Positions 1-11,568 of a stretch of 64,000 nucleotides of DNA are shown in pieces. Origin of the DNA: Typha latifolia (Eukaryota; Streptophyta; Magnoliopsida; Poales; Typhaceae); the NCBI GenBank assembly GCA_019914945.1, contig CM034103.1, positions 5,952,001 through 6,016,000 of the forward strand, in the 5' to 3' direction. The position numbers were made by a program, and so were the translations under genes. The notes under the pieces are model-generated. The model did not search any database and was not told where the DNA came from. It saw only the letters and a program-made list of their open reading frames with translations. Numbering within the stretch: position 1 is the stretch's first letter; every line of letters begins with the position of its first letter.

Positions 1-816
1 GAGCTACCATTATTGTTTGACTAACTTATTTGATGAAAGATGTGATTTTGGTGCTAAATACGTGCATTTTTTTTTTTGATTTAGTTAAAAATTTGATTTA
101 TTTTTGCTTATTTTTTTTTGGTCAGTCGATTTTTTTCTGCAGCTCATTTGGTTGGGTTTCTTGGAATTTTTCAGCTGTTGTGGTAATTCAATGGTCAGCC
201 AAATGGTCCTCTGTGGACTGTCTTCGCTGTCTCTTTCTCTGTCTCTGTTCTCTTCCATCTGTGAGTTCAAATGGGTTTCTAGTAATGATTCGATATCAGT
301 CCCTGTGGGACCGATCTCTCCAGATCTGCCAAGTTGCAGTTACTGAGAGCAAGTTTTGTCGATTATCCTGAAGTTGGTCCTGTAGGATGGTAGTTATTTC
401 AACCAAGGTTCCGAATAACTAACTACTCGATATTGGTAATGGAATCAGTGTCAGCTGCTTGAAAAACAGATACATATTGGCCACATCAATTATATCAGCT
501 GCATCTGTCATATGAGCCGCTGCATGGGCTATTTTAGTACCAGACTATTTTTTTAACTAAATATATATATATTTTTGAAAATATATAAAATACAGGTAAA
601 ATCATAAAAAGAGTAATAAAAATGTTAGAGAAATAAGAAACCAATTTGATCGGTGGTATTGATCAGAATTGGTGTAGGGTCAAAGAAGGAAAATGGGGAG
701 GAGAGAAAAGAACAGAAAAAAATCACCTTGTTTTGGAAAACCTCTCTGAAGCTTCATGCTCATTGGATCTAGCTTTGATTTGTTGGATTACTTACGATAG
801 ATCAGATTTTGATGTT

Positions 817-829
817 CACACACACACAC

Positions 830-862
<33 letters not shown>
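817..862. repeat. (CA)n(TA)n microsatellite
   Basis: A CA dinucleotide run passes into a TA run. It is simple-sequence DNA in the AT-rich stretch 1-894, where I see no gene; short open frames there are T-rich and unsupported. The stretch is most likely 5' flank or intron of the AHL gene whose first recognisable exon starts at 3174. Confidence 0.9.
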
Positions 863-864
<2 letters not shown>

Positions 865-894
865 AAATGATAAGCTGTATTTAGCTAAACTTAT

Positions 895-2395
895 TTTATC
901 CAGTTACCTGGCTAAAATAATCGGATAAAATTTGAGTATAGAGATCTAGGGGAAAGGGATCATCCGGCCCCAAGAGTACAAACGAAGAGGACTCTCTAGC
1001 ACAGTTTTGCTGCCTAGTCAGCAACCCTATTAGCCTCTCTAAGCACATGAACAATTTTGAAGGTCTTAAACCTTCTAAGTAGATTGCATCCATGGGCTAA
1101 CATATTCCTTATGAAGAAGTTGTGCCGCCTCTAAGGAATCTGTTTCTAGTATCAGTATGCAGTCTTTGCTAGCAGTGCATAGCCCCAAGCGTATGTCGCA
1201 AACAAGACAGAGATACTAGAGCAAGGTTCCCACGCCATCAGCCCTAGGCCACCTTGGTCTAGGGCTTTTAAAAAACTCGTGAGCAAGTGAGGCTCGTGGG
1301 CTCGGCTCAAGCTCTAAGTGAGCTGAGCCGAGTGGAAAGTTTGGGCTCGAAAGTATAATTGAGTCGAGCTGAGCCAACACCGGCTCGTTCGAGCTTGGCT
1401 CGATTAAGCTCGATATTGTAGCAAACTAATAGTATATTTATATTATATTATATTATATATTTCATATGAATTATTATAAATTTTATGTTAATTAGTGTTT
1501 GTATGAGCTAATTTTACCCCATAAGATTTATATTTTTTTAATTATTTGGCTTTCAAAATATTTTCTTTATCAATATCAATCGTTAGCCCATTAAGCCCGA
1601 ATGAGACTATCGAGCTATCGAGCTATCGAGCCGAGCTCGAGCCTTATCAAGTTGAAGATAAGCCGAGTTGAGCCATATCTTTCCATCTTGAGCTAGAAAA
1701 TTATGTAATCGAGCTAAACCAAGCTGCGTCCAACTCGCTCAAGCTCGGATTGTTTACACCCCTATCGTGGTCATTATGGATGATCAGTTCCCCTTGATAA
1801 GAGTCTCTTGCATAGCTGCCATTGTATTTAGCTTTAACCAACCTTCTTCAGAGGCTTCCCATTTAACTTCCTTCTTAGCAGTAGCGATAGTTTTTGGGTT
1901 CTTTAGCATATTCTTTACTCATTCGAATAGTTTTGTGGATCACCGTCCTTGGATGGTAAATCACCTCGCTACCAAACACCCTCGCATTGTGTTGTTTCCA
2001 AATTTGTGAAAGGGTAGCTGCAATATAGGCTTTGAATTTTCGGTTCATTGTAGCCTCAACTGCTAGCTAGCCATAAGCCGGTCCACATCCACCTGTAGCT
2101 GTGGCAACCCCAACCAATGCCCTAGCTCCATCCAACATCCCAGGCTAAACCGACAACTGAAGAAGTGGTGGTCAATAGTTTCCCAGTTGATACCACACCG
2201 TCCACAGTTCACATCCTGTCCTAGCCAAAGGTTGTGAAGGAATATTCTAGTTGGTAGTTGCTGCCAAGCCAACTTCCAACAGAAGGATAGCACTCTCGGA
2301 GCGATTGGTACCCTCCAAAGTTTCGTCCACCCATTCCACCTCTCCGCTGTCTGCGACTAAAGAAAGGTATAGATAGAATGCACCACTAGTTCCCT
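895..2395 (-). pseudogene. LINE (L1-type) ORF2 3' fragment: zf-RVT and RNase H
   Basis: Translated on -, 2063-2380 gives the zinc-binding region found behind plant LINE reverse transcriptases (FCWKLAWQQLPTR, then a Cys/His cluster CGRCGINWETIDHHFFSC). Next comes the usual IWKQHNARVF linker, then RNase H pieces (EGWLKLN near 1830, ETDSLEAAQLLH near 1130, and HVLREANRVAD near 1045). The frame is broken by stops and shifts, and the RNase H region is split by the hAT-like insert at 1260-1764. The reverse transcriptase and endonuclease parts are absent, as expected for a 5'-truncated LINE copy. It lies upstream of the first visible AHL exon, so possibly in an intron. Family assignment rests on motif recognition. 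Confidence 0.75.
1260..1764. mobile_element. hAT-like MITE inside the LINE RNase H
   Basis: A 505-bp insert rich in GAGCTCGAGC-type motifs. Its ends form imperfect inverted repeats: TAGGGCTTTTAAA at the left, and TAGGGGTGTAAAC when the right end is read on -. It is flanked by an imperfect 8-bp target duplication, ccttggtc (1252-1259) and tcgtggtc (1765-1772), 6 of 8 identical. An 8-bp duplication and TAGGGGTG-like ends are typical of hAT elements. There is no coding capacity. The LINE RNase H reading continues on both sides, which confirms that this is an insertion. Confidence 0.65.
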
Positions 2396-3173
2396 GGCAG
2401 GGTGCGGCGCACACTATATAATTGATTTTGTGGATAGGATTTGGATCAGTTCTAACACAAAATCCAACAGAGACATTGTAGTATTAGATGATATCATCAA
2501 AACCCAACTGAAACTGGAAACCTTCCTAGTTCTCATTGTGGTTGTGTCAACTTCAACTGATATGTATTGGTAGTGGTCATTGATACTGAAACTGCGAACT
2601 ATGATTATAAGCTCCTCCTGGTTTAGATTATTCTTGACGATATTACTTGTAAGTGCAATAAGATACTAATCTTTAGAGTAGTTGCTCTACATAATAGGGT
2701 GTTGTTTTATTTAGCTCCGAAATTGAGATGCTTGTTAGTATGGTCTTGATGTTATCTTTTCTGTCAATAATGGCTCTCCATATCTGGTTAGATTTATGGA
2801 CATTAGTGTATCTTGGCATATATTATATTCTCTGATAATTTCAGATAAAATTAACTTTTAGAAGTTGAGGCCTCTGTATGATATGGTTTATAATCATCCG
2901 ATTAACCAAGTACTAACCTCGGTTTTTTTTCCTAACACCATAGTAGCTAACTATTCTTTCAGAAAGAAATAGTACCTGGCTATACTTTTGGCACTCAAGC
3001 GATTATGTCCTCAAGAGTTTGCTTTTACTTAAAACCCATCCTGTGGAGCCTTCGGTCTTTTTCATTTTTCAACCAACTACTTTTACTTTTTGATTATTTC
3101 ATAGGCTAGAACATGGGAAATCTGTTCAGCTTTCTAAAATTCAGATAGTTGCTGACTTGCTGTCATTGTGCAG
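2396..3173. other. No gene seen
   Basis: AT-rich, non-coding stretch between the LINE fragment and the first recognisable AHL exon. It ends in a good acceptor (tgtcattgtgcag). No AT-hook coding (RGRP-type) is visible here, so the AHL first exon probably lies before the window. Confidence 0.6.
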
Positions 3174-3241
3174 GTGAAATGGTTGCATGCTCCGCTGGTG
3201 CAAATTTTACGCCCCATGTTATCACTGTCGCTGCTGGTGAG
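3174..3241 (+). CDS. AHL exon: start of PPC domain
   Basis: Begins after cattgtgcag with two bases of a split codon. It encodes 22 residues (EMVACSAGANFTPHV...) and ends GGT GAG before a gtgtgg donor. In related AHL genes this is the entry of the PPC domain, directly after the AT-hook exon. Confidence 0.9.
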
Positions 3242-6200
3242 GTGTGGCTCGCCGTAACCTTCATCTTTCATTTAAAATACTATTAAATGACAGGAATCTT
3301 TGGATTTGACTACTTTTGGTATCTGTCGTACATATTTTTATCTCTCCTACCTTCAGTTTCTCTTGTCCTCACCATGTTAAAATGAGTGTAATTTTCCATT
3401 GCTAGAAGTTTGAATCTGTTCCTAAATAGTGGAACATATTGGAGTTAGTCAAGGATTTTTTTAATTATCAGGTGCGAACAAATACATCTGTTCAATAGTC
3501 TTTCAAGTTTGAAGTAAAAGATATACTATGGCTGGTCAGGCAGTCATTTGTCCAGATAATTAGGTCAACCTATCTTAGTTGTTGGGGAATAGGGCTATCA
3601 AAATTCCTTTCTCAATGGCACTTGGGGAGCTCAACCCAAACACCTCATTGGGAGTTAGTGTCCCCCACAGCTTATATAAGGATTTTCTTAAAAGTAGGAT
3701 ATGGATATGGCATGGATACACCAATAAATAAATAAATAATATATTTTTAATTTTGTTGTCAATTAATATAACATATGGTAAAAAAATAATCATCCCAGAA
3801 ATGATAGGATAAAACGAAGAAAAGTTACAAATTTAGTATCTATATGCCTAAACTTTAGAATAATATTTTAATAGAAACTGATATGAAACTCAAAATGTTA
3901 GTGAAACATTGAAACCTAATTCAACTATTTATCTACAATTAATTTAGATCTTTAAATGATTTTTAAGTTATATGTTTAATTTATTGTCAAATAAAGAAAG
4001 TCTTAAAATACCATAAGGACTAGATAATCATATATACATTTAAAGTAAATATTTTTTTATTATCTTTTAGCAAAAAATGATTGGATGATTAAGAAAATAT
4101 TAGAGTCTTATCGGAGTCGTATCCTGTCGTATCAGATACTGGAACGGAGGAGTAAATGAAGTATCTGTGATTCATAAGTGGCTACTTATTTTCATAATTG
4201 GACCTATTTTATCTCGATGGGAAGCCTTAAAATAAAAGTAACATTTGCATGTGTAATCTACTTTGATAATATTATTAGGATAGTGAGTACTAATAAATTA
4301 TCAAACATAATAAGAAACAACTATTGTGTAACTACTTTTGATAAATCAACAGTAATGGTAATAACTATCATGCTAAATATTTTCAGAATTGCTAATTGTT
4401 TGCTTCTGTTTTCAGGATGTAACTACGAAGATCATATCATTTTCTCAACAAGGGCCTAGGACTATTTGTATTCTATCAGCTAATGGTGTAATATCAAATG
4501 TTACACTTCGTCAGCCTGATTCTTCTGGTGGTACATTGACTTATGAGGTCTGCAAACAAATTATCCTTTACAAACTCTTGACTGATGATGTTTTAAATAG
4601 TTTATATCGTGACTCGTATTTTAGTTTCTAAAAGTTGATCGATATTTTCTTCATGAGTCAATATTTAAGCTTAAAGGTGTTGATGGGACCGGGAGATCCT
4701 ATTATGTACCAACCTAACTGGGTCTTTAGTTTACCTAAGAAAATCCCAATTTGGACTGTCTAGGACACAACATAAATTAAGCAGTTGATTATTGTTTCAC
4801 GTGACCAATACCACTACAATATTGTGACTGCTATAGTACCTATATCTCTGGGTAGAGTACTGATACAGTACAAAAAATTACATAACTACTCAGAATTAAC
4901 TGATAATAGTAAGTCTATGACCTAGATAAACTTCTACCTATGCTTTCATTCATCATCACCTGGTCGTGTTTGTTATTTGCATATTAAATTTACCTGATTG
5001 CAACTTTATGACTATTAGTGGTATTAGAGTCATAAGATAAACTGTTTTAAGAGGAATATGCATGAATAGTTTGTTTAAATAGTCAATTCTCAAAATATAC
5101 CCTGTTAGAAAGCTATAGAGGAAAACTGGGAGCAGGGATTTTACTGCCAATGTAACACATCATGTATGCATCTTCATAGCATGAGACATGCACTAGCATG
5201 ATTATTGTGCCGCCTTGTGATGATGGAGGCTTTAAGGGTTAGAAATAGGCACAAAAGAGAAGGAGGTGGGGAGAAGCCCACAACCCAGTGGAGGCCGAGA
5301 AGAGGCCAAATGAAGAGAGGTGTTTTGCTGTGATGGCTAGGGTTATGTCCTACCAAGCTACCACCTCGACACAATGCTTGTAAATTGTGTGGAGGCAAAT
5401 TTGTTCCTCACTGCTTCATAAATTGTGCCAATGACAAACCACCAAAGTCTCTAAAATTTGTCAGACATTGAGAACTTTAGATAAGATTCCCTACACTAGA
5501 GTGTGTTATCTTCTCTTAGGATAGGGTCGAACTCTATTCCTGTACTATTATTTAATATTAATCTCTGGCTAATTTCCTAGTGCAGTTTTATTGCATGCCA
5601 ATTTCATATTGTAAATTTGTAATACTACATTATTAGACAAATAGTTACTCCGTTTCTTCGGCAGCTTCCATAATTAATTACCCATTGACATTTTTGATAA
5701 CTGCACTAGCTCCCCCTTGGTACTAGCTCAGTGAAGGCCCCGTCTGCATTGATCTTGATCCACCTCGTTGGTTGGTAGCAACCATTTTATGTCTCTTGCT
5801 GACTTGCTAGGCTGTCGATGAAGATTTTCTTGCTCTCCATACTCCCTAGCCAGCTGTACTGCCCTTATTCCCCAGACTTTTGGGCTCACTTTACTGCCTT
5901 CAAAGATCCATTCATTCCTCGCCTTCCAAATGGTTCAAATGGTCATTGTGATTGTAGCTTTGGCTATAGTGTCCTGCTCCTTATTAGCTCCCCAATTGGA
6001 ATAAATCTAGTCTCCATCGAGTCAGCCGCAGAGGACACAGTTGACTTTGACGAGTCCCTCCACCTGCTGCCACACAGCCTTAGAAGACCTGCATCCATAA
6101 AAGAGATGGCTAACTGTCTCTTAGAACAGCCCACTTAATCCACAATTATTTGCCAGTCCTCAATTAATTCCATGCAACGCCCTCGTTGGGATTGCAGATA

Positions 6201-9200
6201 CTTTCATTTGCTCATCCATCTTTGTATCTCAGAGTAACAAAGAAGTTTAATTTGTTTACTCTTAGCCAAGGTTTAAGTGCCGCTAGATACTGTGCATACC
6301 AAGGGGCAAAATTAGTGCCTCTTGTTAGATTATCTATATTTAGAGAATTTGGCTACCTTTTCTATGAGAGAACCACCTTTTAGCAGCTTACATCAGATCC
6401 CTTATTTTGTTCCCTATACCATTTAAATATTATCTATTTCTGGGTTTCATTTTCTATTAGTTACTTAAAGTTTATCTTGTTCAAGGCCATATCATTGCAC
6501 AAGAAAATAATGTTGGGATTTTTACATAATTACTACTGAATTTTTTTTAAAATATCATAATAGCTACTATATTCTTCAAAATTATAATTGTCACTAAAAT
6601 TATTGAACTCTTAAAAAAATGCCATTCCATTTGTTAAATCTAACTAATCAATTTTTGAATTTTGATTATTATAAGACCATTTTCCCCTTGATAAATTATT
6701 TAAAATGTTTTCAAGCTATCTAATATTACCTGACATCATAGTACAAGTACAAGAAACAAAAATCTTATTTTTTTAAGAAAAGAATTAGTGATAAATATTT
6801 TATTCTCTAAACTTCAAGAAAGAAAGATATCTTAGTCTTTACATGTATTTGTTAACTTTAAAAACATCTGCTCAGAATATTCCATAAAAACTAACTATAA
6901 TGGCAATTCATAGAAGACTTTAGTGGCAATTATGAAATTCTCAAGAATGTACTAACAATTATGATATTTTAAATATTCATTGACAGTTATGTTAAAAAAC
7001 CCATTAAGTTTTTCAAGGATAGGAAATGCGCTTATTTACATTTAGAGTCACTATAGCTTTCCTAAAGAAGAGGATGAGTGGTAAACTAATGTGAGAGGTT
7101 TTTTTTCCCTCAAAATTGGTCATTTCTTTATTCAGTTTTAGATTAAAGATTGAGATAGAGAGAGATATGTGAATGCTTCGAGGTGTGTAAGTCCAATCTT
7201 CAACTATTAAGCTTCTTTGAAACAAATATGTTCAAAAATTATAATCATTGTAAGACATGTTACCCCTTAAAAATTATAATTCAATCCACATCATTTTTCA
7301 ACTCATAAATTCCAAAACCATTCCTAACAACTTTTCAAATCTTAAAATTTTTGTACTGCAAAAGTTTAAATTTTCAATATGACAAATCTTTCATGAATAA
7401 TAAGATTTAACATTTTTAATTCACATATCATGTTAAGTATTTTTGGTTCATGTGCTAAAGAATTTCAAATTGACTTATGATAGAAATTAGACTTATTATG
7501 AAATCAAAAGGAATTATATGCACACGCTTTTATTTTTTACATCAGCATATTATAGATTAAGTGGTTTGATCACATAAAATTGTCGAAGGAGAAGATACAA
7601 ATGTAGTTTTTGATAATTTGCTCTAGTAAAACACTAAAACATGAGGCAATTCTAAGATACCAAACATCAAAAGAAGACATTAAAGTAAAGTTAAAGCAAA
7701 CTTAGTTCATATTCTCTCCTTTTAATTCAAAAACATTTTTCACTTTTTACTTTATCTGTTTTTCTCCCCTTATGTTTTATGTTAATTAATCATTTTGGTG
7801 TAATGATGGTTTTTGCACGCAATTAGATAGCTCTTTTCTTGTAATGCATTATATTGAAAATATAAATAACTTATAATAATATATGAGTGCACAGTGTCAA
7901 ATTGGACACTTTTAAAATGATTTTCACACTAATCACATAATAATAGTCTTCTCATTGATCTCTTAACAAGAAAAAATATTAGGAGAGTGAAATTAAACCA
8001 AAAATTCAACTTAATGAGTAAGATATCTAGATAATACTCTATATGATAATTCTTACACAAAAAATAAATCACAATAACTACAATAGATGCGTAGAAAGTG
8101 ATAAAGAATATCGAAGAGTAAACAAGATACTTGGAGATAATTTACTAAACAATAACTCTATAATAGGATGACTTCATGTCATAAAAGTTATTCTAATTCA
8201 ATAAGCTGTATTAATTTTTGTTAATTTTCTCATTTTTTAAATAAAGCTAATTATAATCCAAAACAAAAATGAAAATGAGACTCAAAATAATTAAAACTAA
8301 TAAAAATTCTAAAATGCACAAGTAATCATCTAATGCAAGAAAACATAAAATCTTAAACTCAAAAAGGAGATGAGATGTATACAGAAAGATATACATGCAA
8401 ACTACCTCAACCTAAAATATTTTATTAAAGGATCACTTTGATAATTCACTTCGAAGGGGTACCAACATGTCTTCTTTTCTAATTCAAATCTGTTTAAATT
8501 TTAACCCGTAAAGAAAAGCATGTTTGAGATTTTGCAAATATTTATAATGTAGCGTAATATGTCCTACAACTCCATACTGAAAACAAGTAGGTTTATTTTT
8601 ATATGTCTTAACATTCACATTACTTCTCAATATATTTATTAATATTTGCCTTTGATTAATATGAAAAGTACTTATATATTAACAAGATGAATTAGCAAAA
8701 GAAGAAGAATATATATTTCATTGCATTTTCGGAGAAGAGATATTTGATTATTTACCATCATAATCCTAGCGCTTCCTACTTCTTTCCCTTCCTTTGTGAT
8801 CCAAGAAGTTGTTTTAAATTTTGGACCAAACATTGAGTTTGCCAATTGCAATTTTAGTATTATGTAATTCATTATCAAGACACTTGATTTTTTCAAATAA
8901 ATTTTTTAGGAACAATTTGCTTATGCATATATACCTCTAAAAATTTAATTTTATTTAAAAATGATAACATCTAGAAATTAGAGAGTTTAAGTTAAGAGCA
9001 TTATCCAATTTTTTTTGGAGCTTAAAATTTTCTTCTTTGAGACACTCAAATATTTTTCAATGTGTCCTCTTATTACTTTGCTACTTTGGCTTTTTCTTTT
9101 TGCGTCACTTTGAGTTTTCCTATAAATTTTAGATTAGCCCTTTTGGTCGTGTAAGATTCTTTGTATAGTGCATTATGGGTGTTGAATGTCCATCATGTTG

Positions 9201-11521
9201 TCATCATTAGAGTCGTTTTCACTTTTCTCTCCTGCATTTGACATTTAATAAGAGCTATTAAAATATAACAAGGAAGCCGTAAAACTAAGTTAATTATTTT
9301 GATTGGGTTCTAAACTATCATCCTTAGATTTATTAGTATTATTCCAAGAGACTTACAGAGTTTTGCCATTTTTGTTGTGATTTGGGCATCTATGAGCGAT
9401 ATGTCCATAATCTAGGCATTTATAATATTGAATTGTTTCCCTTTGATATTTACTTCTAAGGTTTTTGCCTAAGCCACTTTTGGAATTTTTTTTAAAAATT
9501 CTCATAAAGAGACCTCGTAAACTTAGGATCAATAATGTTGTTCTCAACAGACTCTAGAAAAGCATTAATCATATATTTTGAACATGGATCTTTGTATCCA
9601 TCTATTATGGGCAGGGTTAATGTAGATTGACTTTCTTTCAAAAAATTCATCTCCTAAAGAATCTCTCTCTAGGATTAGAGAGCTTGCTTTGATACCAATT
9701 GACAAAAACATGAATCTTAGGTATGCTTTAATATTAATTGAAAAGATCTTAAATAATAAATTCATTAGGAGATGGATCTACCATATGTTGTAATAAAATA
9801 AATTTAAAAAATAAATCGTAAAAAAATAATCTCAAGCATAAGGAATTTTACGTGGAAAGAATCCAAACCAGGAAAAATTATGAATACAAACTTAGTTTGA
9901 AAACAATCACTAAAATCTATTGTAGATACAAGAAGCTTATAGATTACCCATCAAATTCCATGACTCAATAGGAACAACTTTGTTCGCTAGATCCCACATA
10001 CATCACTTCTTATGATAAGTTTTCAAACCTTAGTGATCCTCGTAATTCTTTCAAATCTGACATAGATGCTTTGAGTTGAGAGCAATTCAACACGTTTTGT
10101 CTAAAATTAGGAATTGATTTCCAATAACCTCTAAAAGATGATAAAAAAGATGATAGACGCCAGCTAGATTTAGATTAAAACTCTTTAAATATCATTTAGA
10201 GATAAAGTAGAATATTGTTTTAAAGATTCTCCATAGATTCTACGGATTTGAGAAAATTCATACGGTGTTTGAACGCAGTCAATTAGCGTTTGAACGTAGT
10301 GACTTAAAATCTAAACTTTTGAGCCTGTTTGATCCGTGTTTGAACATCACTTTGCATGCCTGCAACTCTAAAAAAATATGGTCTTTGTATTTAAAGATGT
10401 TCTTAATGAACACCTTCTGAATGCCCTACTAAAGCCTTGTGAACACCTTCAAGAAAACTTATTTTTCACTTCAATTTTCTTCATTTTTTGCTTCGATTTT
10501 TTTGGTCAATTTTTACCGTTCTTATACATATGCTTATACAAAATTTCTAGTCATAGTTACACATTTAAAAAATTTAAAAACATATTTGTCAATTACATAA
10601 AAACCTTACAAATTTGATATGTACTTTCGGATCTAGAATATAAAAGAAAGATAATTCTGAAGTGAATAGGGGTTTATATGGTGAACTAAACTAGAAGTTT
10701 ATAAAATCCTAAACAGTACTATTGTATGATCTAGGAATAGTAACTTCAACTTCCCCCTCACTTCTTATATATGTGCTCCTCCAATGAGATAATACAATAC
10801 TTGGACGAATAGTAGGAGACTTTTATATCATTTGGAGACCCCCTACAATGATGCAAAAGCTAATTGCCTGGATTTCAATAACATTTATTAGTTGTTTCCT
10901 AATTTGACCTTTTATCTGACATCCAATCTTGTGCAGAATTTTGAGTAGTTAGAAGAACTAGCATAGACCTGTCTAGTTTTGGCTACTTTATTGCATTAAT
11001 ATTTCTAGTTTCTACAACCAGTTTTAGCTTCTCCTAAATATTTAATGCTAGAAAATGTGCATGTTCATTCAAGTCTTGGATTTGCATACTGCTTTGGATG
11101 ACTCCTTAGCCCCTTGAAACTCCTATGTATACTTGATATTAGGAATGTCTGATCATTGATAATTTTTTGCACTCTATTTAATTGATTCCTTGGTCTAGAC
11201 CAAAGCAAGGTTCCAAATATCGGGATCGGAATCAGGAATGGTCATAAAAAAATGATAGATTTGGGCCTTATTTGGCAGTATTGTCTGTTTCGGACCATGT
11301 ATTGGTTTTTTGATGTCAAACTATTTTTAATTATGTTAAAATTCTAGAATGTTTTTTTATAATTTGATGTATCTCCCCTTCTCTCTCTTCCTCTCTCATA
11401 GATAAAAATCCTCTTTTATTCACTCCAAATCTTCTTTCTCCCAGCCACTCTCTTCCTCTCACACACAAATAAAATATCTTCACTCTCTAGTGAAGAAGAG
11501 GCAAAGGGAGAGGGGGGAGAG

Positions 11522-11568
<47 letters not shown>

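Noticed and set aside
30..371. 113-codon + frame as AHL first exon
   Set aside because: Phe/Leu-rich, no AT-hook, and does not join the PPC exon in a sensible frame.
1767..2009. 80-codon + frame
   Set aside because: Antisense of the LINE linker region; the - translation shows the LINE motifs.
5818..6138. 106-codon + frame
   Set aside because: Antisense of the LINE zf-RVT/RNase H fragment.
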